Shown: positions 1 to 10,199 of the stretch, piece by piece
Layout of the letters: each line of letters starts with the position of its first letter
How positions within the stretch are numbered: position 1 is the stretch's first letter
NCBI GenBank assembly: GCA_021162125.1
Contig: JAGGZG010000038.1
Span: 1-21,499, forward strand
Reading direction: 5' to 3'
DNA: 21,499 nucleotides
DNA from: Anaerolineae bacterium
GTDB taxonomy: Bacteria > Chloroflexota > Anaerolineae > JACIWR01
Notes under the pieces: generated by a model
The model's database searches: none
Told to the model about the DNA's origin: nothing
Seen by the model: only the letters and a program-made list of their open reading frames with translations
Made by a program: the position numbers and the translations under genes

Positions 1-34
1 ATTGAAATCGCCTCTAGAGGGCTTGCAGCCGAGC

Positions 35-72
35 GTCCACCTGCGTGGGCGCGCCTGTCCACGCAGGTGGAC
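35..72 (-). terminator. Perfect 14-bp stem-loop downstream of the LacI gene
   Basis: Bases 35-48 (GTCCACCTGCGTGG) are exactly complementary to 59-72, with a 10-base loop. It lies about 110 bases past the stop of the minus-strand LacI gene and is the second of two hairpins in a row. No T-run follows on the minus strand, so it is either a terminator lacking a U-tract or a dispersed palindromic element. Confidence 0.45.
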
Positions 73-87
73 AGCCAGCTTTAGCTC

Positions 88-117
88 CTCAGGCGCGGTT
101 TCAACCGCTGGCCTGAG
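88..117 (-). terminator. Stem-loop after the LacI gene
   Basis: CTCAGG (88-93) pairs with CCTGAG (112-117), and inside it GCGGTT (95-100) pairs with AACCGC (103-108) around a TC loop. This is the first hairpin met after the LacI stop on the minus strand, about 66 bases downstream, and is a plausible transcript end. There is no clear U-tract. Confidence 0.4.
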
Positions 118-182
118 TAGTAACCTTTTTCTCTTTTCTGGAAGAGGTAACGCCTCCGCTGAGAGGCTATGAAAACAGTCGC

Positions 183-1205
183 TCAGCGATGCTCCGGCGG
201 GACGGCATCCCCTAATGTAGAGCGACGGCGAATCAATTCTATGGGCAACTCGATGCGAAGCGGCTCGTCGGGGGAATGGTCAATGGCCTGCAAAAGCACC
301 TCCACCCCTTTGACGCCGGACTCGAAAAACGGCTGGCGAACGGTGGTCAAGCCCAGATAGCGGCTGACCTCGATGTCGTCGTAACCCACCAGAGCCACGT
401 CCTGGGGGATGCGCAATCCCCGCTCGCGGATGGCTTCCATGGCGCCGATGGCCTGTGTATCGCTGGCGGCGAAGATGGCCGTGGGCGGCTCGTCCAGGTC
501 CAACAAGCGACGGGCCATGTCGCGGGCTTGTTCCTCGCCGTGCTCGGCCCAACAGTGATACTCCGCTCGAAACGGTATCCCGGCCTCGTCCAGAGCCTGC
601 CGGTAACCCTGATAACGGTGGAGGCTGGAGGTAAAGCGAAAAGGACTTTCCAAGGGGTCGCTGATGTAGGCGATACGGGCATGGCCAAGTTCGATGAGGT
701 GTTTGGTAGCCACGTAGCCCCCTTTTACGTCGTCTATCACCACGTGGCTCAGAGCCGGGTGATAGGCGTCAACCAGGACGACCGGTATGCCGGCCTGGCG
801 GAAGTGGGCCACATCCTCGTCGGTGGGGGGCAGGGCGATGAGCAGCAAGCCGTCAAACCGCTGGCTGATGGGCAACTCGCGAAAGCAAGCGTCGCGCTTG
901 TCAGTGGTTTCCACGTTGTAGAGGACGAGATCGTACTCGCTTTCGGTGAGAGCCGCTTCCACTCCCCGCAGCCGTCCAATGAAGGCCGGGCGAGTGAAGA
1001 AAGGAGTGATGACTCCGATGGTGAACGTCCTGCGCAAAGAAAGGCGTTTGGCAATGGGGCTGGGGTGATAGTTCAGCTCTTCAATGGCAGCCAGCACCTT
1101 CTGCCGCGTGGCTTCGCTGACCTGTGGGCTGTTGTTGAGCACCCGAGACACCGTGCCGATGCCCACGCCAGCTAGTTTAGCCACGTCGTAGATGGTCACC
1201 CCCAT
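183..1205 (-). CDS. LacI/GalR-family transcriptional regulator
   Basis: A 340-residue protein with the full LacI-family layout. The N-terminal helix-turn-helix (TIYDVAKLAGV, with TVSRVLNN in the recognition helix, residues 4-25) is followed by the hinge around residues 50-58. A periplasmic-binding-protein-like effector domain then runs from about residue 60 (TIGVITP) to the end, including AIFAASDTQAIG and DVALVGYDDIE. The start at 1205 is chosen for three reasons. A GGGAG lies 6 bases upstream, the family motif begins right after it, and the alternative ATG at 1250 lies upstream of the gene's own -10 box. The effector is probably a sugar, but which one cannot be read. The neighbouring GH13 gene suggests regulation of carbohydrate use. 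It has its own promoter and operator (1228-1269), consistent with autorepression. Confidence 0.93.
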   Translation of the reverse strand: MGVTIYDVAKLAGVGIGTVSRVLNNSPQVSEATRQKVLAAIEELNYHPSPIAKRLSLRRTFTIGVITPFFTRPAFIGRLRGVEAALTESEYDLVLYNVETTDKRDACFRELPISQRFDGLLLIALPPTDEDVAHFRQAGIPVVLVDAYHPALSHVVIDDVKGGYVATKHLIELGHARIAYISDPLESPFRFTSSLHRYQGYRQALDEAGIPFRAEYHCWAEHGEEQARDMARRLLDLDEPPTAIFAASDTQAIGAMEAIRERGLRIPQDVALVGYDDIEVSRYLGLTTVRQPFFESGVKGVEVLLQAIDHSPDEPLRIELPIELIRRRSTLGDAVPPEHR

Positions 1206-1227
1206 AAACATCTCCCTTACGAGGATT

Positions 1228-1241
1228 TGGAAGCGCTTCCA
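1228..1241. promoter_or_regulatory. LacI-type operator, 14-bp perfect palindrome
   Basis: TGGAAGCGCTTCCA is a perfect palindrome with the central CG typical of LacI-family operators, and it fits the catabolite-responsive pattern TGNAANCGNTTNCA. It starts at the last base of the -10 box of the LacI-family gene and covers the expected transcription start. That is the position of a roadblock or autorepression site. Confidence 0.85.
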
Positions 1242-1269
1242 GTATACCATACCTTTCCTCCCCTGTCAA
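1241..1269 (-). promoter_or_regulatory. Consensus sigma-70 promoter of the LacI-family gene
   Basis: On the minus strand TTGACA (1269-1264) is separated by exactly 17 bp from TATACT (1246-1241). The expected start is near 1234, leaving a leader of about 30 bases before the ATG at 1205. The -10 abuts the palindromic operator 1228-1241. Confidence 0.85.
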
Positions 1270-1317
1270 GACCTGGAGAGAAATTTTAAGGTTGGGAGCG
1301 AGGGGACTCACTGAAAA

Positions 1318-1338
1318 CGGCGGCCACGAGGGCCGCCG
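1318..1338 (-). terminator. Rho-independent terminator of the GH13/amidohydrolase operon
   Basis: On the minus strand an 8-bp all-GC stem (CGGCGGCC/GGCCGCCG, loop of 5) is followed directly by TTTT (1317-1314). It lies 60 bases past the amidohydrolase-CYTH stop and before the LacI-gene promoter, so it insulates the two units. Confidence 0.7.
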
Positions 1339-1397
1339 CTACAGTAACGAACGAGGCAGCGATTTGATCATCGAATCATTGGGATTTGGCCATTTCC

Positions 1398-3368
1398 TCA
1401 CGCCATGTCCACGTATTCCCGTTTGACAATGCCGCCACGGTCCACGTGCAACAGATCCAACAGCTCACCGATGAGCCCCGCCTTGCGCTCAGCATCCGCC
1501 TGTGACCAGGTGCGGCTCTTGATCTCCAGGAAGGAATCGCCATCACCCGATTCCAGTATCTCGTCCAGGTTGACGGCGAAATCCACCCCCTTGTACTGAA
1601 TGCGGTACCGCCGCCGGTGCTTGGCAATCTCCTTCACGGCGTCGGGCTGGAAATACTCCCGGTAGAAGCGCAGACTGCGGTCAGCGGTGGCAGTGAACCG
1701 CGAGCGGGTGAGCACAACGGAATCATCGTACTCGTGCTCGTGGGTGGGGCCGGTGAGGGTCAGAGTGTAGATAGCGTGCGGCACTTCACCTTCGCGCATA
1801 ATCTCGTCCTCGCGGTAGCGGATACGCCCCATGTCAGGATCAGCGAAGAGGAAGTAGGTGTCGTACTGATTGCGGACGGTATGCCGCTGGATAACCACAT
1901 CGGGATGGGCGACGAGCCGCTGCTCCAGGGCATCCAGGTCACGAACCCGCACTTTGACCTGCACCTCGAAGGTCTCACGCCATTCCAGGCCGCCGATGGT
2001 CACCAGCTTATCCAACAAATTGCGTTCCCGCGCGGTGAGGAAAGCGTTGATCTGCGCAGCGATGCGCTGGGCCTCAGCCATGACCACCTTCTCGTCCACG
2101 GTAAGCAACCGGCGGTCGCGCATCAATATTCGCCCGTTGACCATCACGTGGCGCACGTCGTAACTTTTGGCCGCGTACACGAGCTGGGAGTACACGTTCC
2201 TGGCCGAAATGTCGAACCTGGGCGCGTTGTGTAACTCCCCCAGGTCCACCACGGCGACGTCCGCCCGCTTACCCACCTCCAGCGAGCCGGTGAGGTGAGC
2301 GATGTGCAACGCCCGTGCTCCCTCGATGGTAGCCAAGGCCACTGCTGCCTCGGCGGGCATGACGACCGGATCACCGGTCACCCCTTTGGGCAAGAGAGCC
2401 GCCAGCCGCATCTCCTCAAACATGTCCTGATCGTTGTTGCTGGCCGGGCCGTCTGTGCCCAATCCAACGCGCACCCCGGCGGCCATCATCCCAGCCACGT
2501 TTGCCACCCCACTGCCCAGTTTGAGGTTGCTGGTTGGATTGTGCACCACCCCCACCCCACTGCTGGCCAGAAGCGCCATCTCAGACTCGTTAACGTGCAC
2601 ACAGTGCGCGGCCACAGTCTGCGCGGCGAATACCCCCTCGTCCGCCGCGTATTCCACCGGTGTGCGCCCGTGTTCCTGCAACGAATTCTCCACCTCGCCG
2701 GCTGTCTCCGAAAGGTGAATGAGCAACGGCACTCCGTAGTCTTGCGCCAGGCGAGCCGCCTCGTGCAAAATTTCCGCCGTGCACATGTAAATGCTATGTG
2801 GCGCGGGCGCGGCCATGATCAACTCGTGCCCCTGCCAGCGTTCGACGAAGGTCTGGCAATAAGCCAGGCTCTCGTCGTAATTTGTCGCGTCCGGGGTGGG
2901 CACTTTCATGATGGTCTCACCGCAGATGGCCCGCATCCCGACCTCGGCGGCAGCGCGGGCTACCTCATCCTCGAAGTAGTACATGTCGGCAAAGCAGGTC
3001 ACGCCGGAACGGATCATCTCCGCGCAGGAAAGCATGGTGCCCAAGCGACAGAACTCCTCGTTCACGAACTCCTTCTCCACGGGCAGCATGTACCCGTGCA
3101 GCCACACGTCCAGCCGCAAATCGTCGGCCAGGCCACGGAGCAGGCTCATCGGCACGTGAGTGTGCGCGTTGATCAGACCGGGCATAATCACACAGCCACT
3201 GCAATCCAGCACCTCGGCGGCCTGATAGTTCGCCGTGATCTCATCCGCCGGCCCCACAGCGACGATGTCACTCCCCCGCACGGCGACCCCACCATCGGGG
3301 ATCACCGTCCGCTCATCGTCCATCGCGACCACAATCCCGTTACATAGAATCCAGTCCACTGTTTGCAT
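1398..3368 (-). CDS. Amidohydrolase (MTA/SAH deaminase-like) fused to a C-terminal CYTH domain
   Basis: A 656-residue fusion. Residues 1-445 form a metal-dependent amidohydrolase of the MtaD/SsnA type. The first metal motif is NAHTH (H69, H71), followed by APHSIY (H191), HLSET (H218, E221), AAHCVH (H255) and GTDGPASNN (D306). Family members deaminate adenine- or guanine-type substrates such as methylthioadenosine or S-adenosylhomocysteine. Residues about 460-656 form a CYTH (CyaB/thiamine-triphosphatase) fold. It shows EVQVK at 468-472 for the usual ExExK, RIRYRE at 515-520, LTLTGP at 536-541 for LxxKGP, LDEI at 601 and FLEIKS at 613-618. Several of these positions are altered (see findings). 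The start at 3368 has AAAGGAGAGG upstream. The GH13 stop lies 29 bases before it, so the two are probably co-transcribed. The deaminase substrate is not decided by sequence alone. Confidence 0.88.
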   Translation of the reverse strand: MQTVDWILCNGIVVAMDDERTVIPDGGVAVRGSDIVAVGPADEITANYQAAEVLDCSGCVIMPGLINAHTHVPMSLLRGLADDLRLDVWLHGYMLPVEKEFVNEEFCRLGTMLSCAEMIRSGVTCFADMYYFEDEVARAAAEVGMRAICGETIMKVPTPDATNYDESLAYCQTFVERWQGHELIMAAPAPHSIYMCTAEILHEAARLAQDYGVPLLIHLSETAGEVENSLQEHGRTPVEYAADEGVFAAQTVAAHCVHVNESEMALLASSGVGVVHNPTSNLKLGSGVANVAGMMAAGVRVGLGTDGPASNNDQDMFEEMRLAALLPKGVTGDPVVMPAEAAVALATIEGARALHIAHLTGSLEVGKRADVAVVDLGELHNAPRFDISARNVYSQLVYAAKSYDVRHVMVNGRILMRDRRLLTVDEKVVMAEAQRIAAQINAFLTARERNLLDKLVTIGGLEWRETFEVQVKVRVRDLDALEQRLVAHPDVVIQRHTVRNQYDTYFLFADPDMGRIRYREDEIMREGEVPHAIYTLTLTGPTHEHEYDDSVVLTRSRFTATADRSLRFYREYFQPDAVKEIAKHRRRYRIQYKGVDFAVNLDEILESGDGDSFLEIKSRTWSQADAERKAGLIGELLDLLHVDRGGIVKREYVDMA

Positions 3369-3397
3369 CACACGTCCTCTCCTTTGAAGACTCAGAC

Positions 3398-5566
3398 CTA
3401 CTCCTCCCGTACGGCGAAGAAATAGGGTTGGAACGGCTGCGGGGTGAGGGCGCAATTCCGGAGTTCCCCACCCGTCCACGCCGTCTTACCGTATTCGTCC
3501 CAATCGCGCCCGCTGATCAAATCGTGCAGACGGTAGCGCGTCTGCGTACTCAGCCCCAGCTTGGCCACCGGCAGACTAAAGGTGTGGGTGGATTTCTCCG
3601 GCCAGAGGCTGATCACACCCCACACCACCTCGTCACCGTGGCGGCGAACGATGTTGAGCACCCACTCGTTGGTACAGCTCACAGCGTTGTACAACGTCTC
3701 TCCCCGCAGCAGCGCCGCCGACCCGTGCCGCGCCCGCAGCAGGTCACGGTAAAAAGCCTCCTGTCCCTGCTCCTGCCCGCTCCAGATCATGGGCACAAAG
3801 CCAGCCAGTACCAGGGCGGCGAATCCCGCCCGGCTGAGTCGCGAGCCGCGCCAGCCGTAAGCTGGCGGATGGAAACCCCGCGTGTCGTGCGTTTCGACGA
3901 AGCACACGCGCACGGCATCCACCGGCAGCGCGGCACGATGGTCGCGCACCCACTCACTCCACTCCCAGGGGGTGAGCTTCTGGTGCAAGAGCTGGTAAGT
4001 CTGCACACAAGGCAGATAGTCATAGGCCATGTCGTGCGATTTGACGAAGACCGGGCCAAACAGCTCGCAGAACAGCACGGCCTGCGGGTTTATCTCCTTG
4101 ACACCCACTTGCAGTCGCCCCAGCAGGCGCAGCACGCCCAGGTTGGTGGCGCTGGCGTGGTAGGGAATGCGCCGGTCCCAGTTGGGCTCCTTACCGTGCG
4201 GCGCGTCCACGCGATAGCCATCAAAGCCGTACTCGCGCAACAGGTGCAGGCTCCAATCCAGCATGTAGTTGTGATAATCGGGATTGGCCCAGTCAAAGGA
4301 GTAGGTATCAGTCCAGCCGTGGGACGAGACCAGGTTACCTGCCTCGTCGCGGCAGAACCACTCCGGGTGCTCGGTCACGTAACGGGCGTCACAGGCACAG
4401 CCCTGCGGCACAAAATCGAGCAGCAGGCGCATCCCCAGGCGGTGGGCCTCGTCCACCAGATGGCGGAAATCCTCGTCTGTACCCAACGTCGGCTCGAATT
4501 GCTCGAAGTCACGCATGGCGTAGGGGCTGCCGCCGCCCGTCCAGTTCTCGTCCCAAACGTGCCCGTTGCGATTGTCGTAAACCCAGATGGGCATCAGGTA
4601 CAGGGTGTTGACGCCCATCTCGCTCAGGCGCGGCAGGGCCTCGGCCAGACCGCGAAAGCCGCCGAACTGTCCGGGGTGTACCTCGTAGATGGCTGCCTCA
4701 TGCACCCAGGCCGGGGGTTGACCATAAAGCGGGGGCAGGATACCGATGTGCTCATAATAGTCACGGAAAGCAGACAGCGCCTCGTCCCAGGAGCCCCGAT
4801 ACAGCAGGATAAACTGCGTGCCGCCCATCAGCGTCTGGCCCGGAGCCAGCCAGCCGGCCAGGATAGGCTCGTGGATCAGGCTGACCGCCACATTGTTCCC
4901 GTCCACACGGGGCGAGCCGGCCTCGACCTCGCTGGAATACCAGCACAACAGGGTCTCGCCGCGAACGGTGTTGTGCACGGCCATCAGGCCCGGCGTGCAA
5001 TCGGGCGCATCCTCCATCGCCAACCCCCATCGCGCCCGGGCGGCGGGGGCAAAAGCATCGCTGTGGGGCCGGTCAAGCCGCTCCCGTGCAGCTATCGTCA
5101 GCGGCAGGCGAGGCCGCACCGCCGTGCCCGGAGCCTCGAAGCGGCACTCGTCCGGCGCGCCGATACGCGCCCAGGGCACGATCAGGCGCACGCCATTGAG
5201 CTGCACCTCGGTGTCACCCGCGTTCTCCACGATGATACGGCGGACAACGAGCGGGCCGGTGACCGTATAAACGTCGTGCAAGCGCAGCGGGCCCAGGGCC
5301 GTCGAAACGGTGAGCTTGACGCCGTCCGTCGTTCCCTCCACGACGTGCGCGACGAAGTGCGCCGTGCGCTCTGTGCTCAGCCAATGTACGCCCAGGCGGG
5401 CGTCCACGGTGGCGATGGGGACACCATGCGCAACCCAGTTCTCGGCCACGCCGGCCGGGCGGAGCAAATTCAACGCTCCATTTTTCTTGGAGAAGCCCAG
5501 CTCCACGACGGAGGAGCTAAGCATGAAAGTCCCCTCGGTCTCGGTGACACCGTGAGTAGGCGGCAT
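3398..5566 (-). CDS. GH13 alpha-amylase-family glycosidase, cytoplasmic, atypical
   Basis: A 722-residue protein without a signal peptide. Residues 1-270 look like an N-terminal beta-sandwich domain. The TIM barrel follows from about 290 (AAIYEVHPGQFGG, then LPRLSEMGVNTLYLMPIW). Catalytic residues are the nucleophile D454 (DGYRVDAPH), the acid/base E501 (LFCELFGP) and the transition-state stabiliser D561 (VETHDTRG). A C-terminal beta domain occupies about 640-722. Region I reads LLLDFVPQGCACD and lacks the usual Asn-His, so it is a divergent subfamily. It probably cleaves or transfers alpha-glucans such as glycogen or maltodextrin inside the cell; the exact linkage is unknown. The start at 5566 follows GGGAGGG by 3 bases. 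An alternative ATG at 5524 (GAGGGG six bases upstream) would give 708 residues. It has its own consensus promoter and heads a unit with the amidohydrolase-CYTH gene. Confidence 0.88.
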   Translation of the reverse strand: MPPTHGVTETEGTFMLSSSVVELGFSKKNGALNLLRPAGVAENWVAHGVPIATVDARLGVHWLSTERTAHFVAHVVEGTTDGVKLTVSTALGPLRLHDVYTVTGPLVVRRIIVENAGDTEVQLNGVRLIVPWARIGAPDECRFEAPGTAVRPRLPLTIAARERLDRPHSDAFAPAARARWGLAMEDAPDCTPGLMAVHNTVRGETLLCWYSSEVEAGSPRVDGNNVAVSLIHEPILAGWLAPGQTLMGGTQFILLYRGSWDEALSAFRDYYEHIGILPPLYGQPPAWVHEAAIYEVHPGQFGGFRGLAEALPRLSEMGVNTLYLMPIWVYDNRNGHVWDENWTGGGSPYAMRDFEQFEPTLGTDEDFRHLVDEAHRLGMRLLLDFVPQGCACDARYVTEHPEWFCRDEAGNLVSSHGWTDTYSFDWANPDYHNYMLDWSLHLLREYGFDGYRVDAPHGKEPNWDRRIPYHASATNLGVLRLLGRLQVGVKEINPQAVLFCELFGPVFVKSHDMAYDYLPCVQTYQLLHQKLTPWEWSEWVRDHRAALPVDAVRVCFVETHDTRGFHPPAYGWRGSRLSRAGFAALVLAGFVPMIWSGQEQGQEAFYRDLLRARHGSAALLRGETLYNAVSCTNEWVLNIVRRHGDEVVWGVISLWPEKSTHTFSLPVAKLGLSTQTRYRLHDLISGRDWDEYGKTAWTGGELRNCALTPQPFQPYFFAVREE

Positions 5567-5610
5567 AGTCCCTCCCGGGTTGAGATCTGGCCCTACACCG
5601 GCCTTATGAG

Positions 5611-5646
5611 CGCGCCCCCTGACCGGGCCGCAGGTCAGGGGGCGCG
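5611..5646 (-). promoter_or_regulatory. 13-bp GC hairpin in the GH13 5' leader
   Basis: CGCGCCCCCTGAC (5611-5623) is exactly complementary to 5634-5646, with a 10-base loop. It lies between the GH13 promoter (start near 5680) and the ATG at 5566, so it would be part of the untranslated leader. No U-tract follows. It may be an attenuator-like or mRNA-stabilising structure, or an inserted palindromic element. Confidence 0.6.
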
Positions 5647-5686
5647 GCGTTTGATCGCAGGGGCTCAAGAGGTCACTTACCGCTGC

Positions 5687-5715
5687 ATTGTACCGAATTC
5701 GGTGAATTTTGTCAA
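5687..5715 (-). promoter_or_regulatory. Consensus sigma-70 promoter of GH13 with a palindrome in the spacer
   Basis: On the minus strand TTGACA (5715-5710), a 17-bp spacer and TACAAT (5692-5687) form a near-perfect promoter. The spacer contains the 12-bp palindrome ACCGAATTCGGT (5692-5703), which is placed like an operator. It does not resemble the operator of the neighbouring LacI gene, so a different regulator would be implied. Confidence 0.82.
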
Positions 5716-5752
5716 AATCGCTATCTGGCAATCCCAAGTCGTGAGATGCGAC

Positions 5753-5787
5753 AAGGTGCGACGCACTTGGGAAGTGCGCCGCACCTT
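5753..5787 (-). terminator. Long hairpin after clpB
   Basis: Bases 5753-5768 pair with 5772-5787 over 16 bp with one mismatch around a GGG/CCC loop. It begins 7 bases past the clpB stop on the minus strand. Only a short TT follows, so this is a terminator-like or 3'-end-protecting hairpin rather than a textbook U-tract terminator. Confidence 0.6.
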
Positions 5788-5794
5788 ACACACC

Positions 5795-8380
<2,586 letters not shown>

Positions 8381-8412
8381 ACACCTTCCTCCTCAAATTC
8401 AAATTCCTCTCA

Positions 8413-8443
8413 CCCTCCCGCAGGTTTCGAACCTGCGGGAGGG
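8413..8443 (-). terminator. Perfect 14-bp hairpin between the Clp-fold protease gene and clpB
   Basis: CCCTCCCGCAGGTT (8413-8426) is exactly complementary to 8430-8443 around a 3-base loop. It lies 29 bases after the protease stop and 32 bases before the clpB start. No U-tract follows. It may uncouple clpB expression from the upstream genes or be a dispersed palindromic repeat. Confidence 0.55.
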
Positions 8444-8472
8444 CGGGTAAGTGGTCACTTCAGTAGCTTTCT

Positions 8473-9321
8473 CTACCCAGAATTACCCCCTGATCTATCG
8501 GCTCCATTGCGCGGCCGATACGGGATCGGGATATATTCGACCGATGGGCGGCGCTGCACCGTCTGCGGATACAGATTCATCAGATCGTACACTTCCTTCG
8601 GCATATCCGTCGTGACGGGCATTCCCAGTTCCTTTGCCTCGCGCACGGTAATCGGATAATCGTGCGTCCACGTACCGGTCGCCAGCGTCGAAGCCAGCTT
8701 TTCAGCCTCCTCGCGCTCCATCCGGCGGCTCAGAATATCGGTCACTGTGCGTTTGACCTGGTTGATCGCCTTGCGCGAGACGTCGGCCAGGATCAGTGTC
8801 TCATCGTCCACCTTGTTGATGTCCTTCTGCTCGACGGCTTTGATGATGGAGGCCGCCGGATACTGGCCCAGTTGCGGGTCCACCGGCCCCAATACCGCGT
8901 TCTCGTCCATCACAATCTCATCGGCAGCCAGGGCGATGAGCGTCCCACCCGACATAGCGTAATGGGGGACGAACACCGTCACTTTGGCCGGATGCTTGCA
9001 AAGCGCGTATGCGATCTGCTCCGCCGCCAGTACCAACCCGCCCGGTGTGTGCAGGATCAGGTCAATTGGCACCTGTGGGTCGGTCAATTTAATGGCCCGC
9101 AGCACCTCCTCGGAATCCTGAATGTCAATGTAGCGCGCCAGGGGAAAACCCAGGAATCTGAGCGTTTCCTGGCGGTGGATCAGAGCGATAACACGGCTGT
9201 TGCGCTTTTCCTCCAGTTTGTGCAACGTGCGCACACGAGCTGTCTCCAGCATCTTCTGCCGGATAAGAGGCTGGAGCGATGAGAGAATAAAGAAAAGCCA
9301 GAATAGGTCAAAGATAGACAT
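8473..9321 (-). CDS. Membrane-anchored Clp-fold serine protease (SDH/ClpP-like, PF01972 type)
   Basis: A 282-residue protein. Residues 4-20 are a single hydrophobic N-terminal anchor (FDLFWLFFILSSLQPLI). The rest is a Clp/crotonase-fold protease resembling the 'serine dehydrogenase proteinase' (SDH) and SppA/NfeD-type enzymes. The likely nucleophile is S124 in HYAMSGGTLIALAAD, and LILHTPGG at 88-95 matches the oxyanion-loop glycine motif of the fold. The family name comes from one early report, and its natural substrates are poorly defined; turnover of membrane or misfolded proteins is a reasonable inference here. AAGGAGG lies 8 bases before the ATG. It follows the rhomboid gene by 39 bases, so two membrane-associated serine proteases are probably co-transcribed. 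Confidence 0.85.
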   Translation of the reverse strand: MSIFDLFWLFFILSSLQPLIRQKMLETARVRTLHKLEEKRNSRVIALIHRQETLRFLGFPLARYIDIQDSEEVLRAIKLTDPQVPIDLILHTPGGLVLAAEQIAYALCKHPAKVTVFVPHYAMSGGTLIALAADEIVMDENAVLGPVDPQLGQYPAASIIKAVEQKDINKVDDETLILADVSRKAINQVKRTVTDILSRRMEREEAEKLASTLATGTWTHDYPITVREAKELGMPVTTDMPKEVYDLMNLYPQTVQRRPSVEYIPIPYRPRNGADRSGGNSG

Positions 9322-9360
9322 AGCTGCTGCCTCCTTCAGAAATGTATACCGTCTGAAACG

Positions 9361-10062
9361 CTACCACGGCCAGTACTCGTCGGGATACCAACGCCGTACA
9401 CGGCGGCGGGCAAATATACCCACCAGAATCAGTCCGGCGGCAAAGCCCCCCACGTGTGCCCACCAGGCTACCCCGCCGTAAGTACCCACCGGCCCCGTTG
9501 TCGTCAAGGCGAACAGTCCGTTGAACAACTGCGACACGAACCAGAAACCCAGGTAGAACACAGCCGGTATCTCGACAAACCAGGGCAGGAAGAAAAGCGG
9601 CACCAACGTGATAACACGCGAGTGCGGAAAGAGCACCAGGTACGCACCGAGTACACCGGAAATTGCACCGCTGGCTCCGATCATGGGCACGGGCGAGGTC
9701 GGAGTGATGAAAATATGAGTCAGTTCGGCTATCACACCGCACAGTAAATAGAAAACCAGGTAGCGTCCATGCCCCATCCGATCCTCGACGTTGTCGCCGA
9801 AGATGTACAGCGCCCACATGTTGCTGATCAGATGTGCCCAGCCACCATGCAGAAACATGGAGGTGAACAACGTGGCAACCTGATCCAATCCCACGTTGGC
9901 GGCGAAGCGCTGCGGCACAGCACCAAACAACTGGATGAACGTCTCCAGTTGATGCGGCCCCAGCGACGCCTCGAACAGGAAGATTACTACGTTGACCGCA
10001 ATAATCAGCCAGTTGACAATTGGCACGTCGCGCGCACGAATGGTATCCCGTAATGGAAACAT
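9361..10062 (-). CDS. Rhomboid-family intramembrane serine protease
   Basis: A 233-residue polytopic protein with about six membrane segments. The diagnostic rhomboid motifs are present: HGGWAHLISNMW (H72, H77, N81), the catalytic serine in GASGAISG (S131) and the catalytic histidine in WWAHVGGFAAG (H203). Rhomboids cut single-pass membrane proteins within the bilayer. In bacteria they are linked to membrane protein quality control. AAGGGAG stands only about 2 bases before the ATG, a rather short spacing. It lies between the HspR/CbpM-like gene and the Clp-fold protease gene on the same strand. Confidence 0.94.
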   Translation of the reverse strand: MFPLRDTIRARDVPIVNWLIIAVNVVIFLFEASLGPHQLETFIQLFGAVPQRFAANVGLDQVATLFTSMFLHGGWAHLISNMWALYIFGDNVEDRMGHGRYLVFYLLCGVIAELTHIFITPTSPVPMIGASGAISGVLGAYLVLFPHSRVITLVPLFFLPWFVEIPAVFYLGFWFVSQLFNGLFALTTTGPVGTYGGVAWWAHVGGFAAGLILVGIFARRRVRRWYPDEYWPW

Positions 10063-10090
10063 ATCTCCCTTCCCGTTTTTTGGTGACTCC

Positions 10091-10180
10091 CCCTCACCCC
10101 GGCCCCTTCCCCTCTCCCGCGCTCATGCGCAGGCGAGGGGAAGCCGAAGGACGAGCGGGAGAGAGGCCAGGGGACGAGGG
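10091..10180. repeat. GC-rich palindromic repeat element (CCCTCACCCC type)
   Basis: A 90-bp imperfect palindrome begins CCCTCACCCCGG and ends GGGGACGAGGG, with inner arms CCTCTCCCGC and GCGGGAGAGAGG. Such CCCTCACCCC-led palindromes are common dispersed repeats in GC-rich genomes. It fills most of the gap between the MerR-like gene and the rhomboid gene. It may act as a terminator or as an mRNA processing site. Confidence 0.6.
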
Positions 10181-10199
10181 CCATGTCCGATACGCGGAG

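Noticed and set aside
276..1175. Plus-strand open frame of about 300 codons opposite the LacI-family gene
   Set aside because: It is fully antisense to a clear LacI-family protein and shows no motif or ribosome site.
2295..3347. Plus-strand open frame of 350 codons opposite the amidohydrolase
   Set aside because: His/Gly-rich shadow of the conserved deaminase domain on the other strand; no domain seen.
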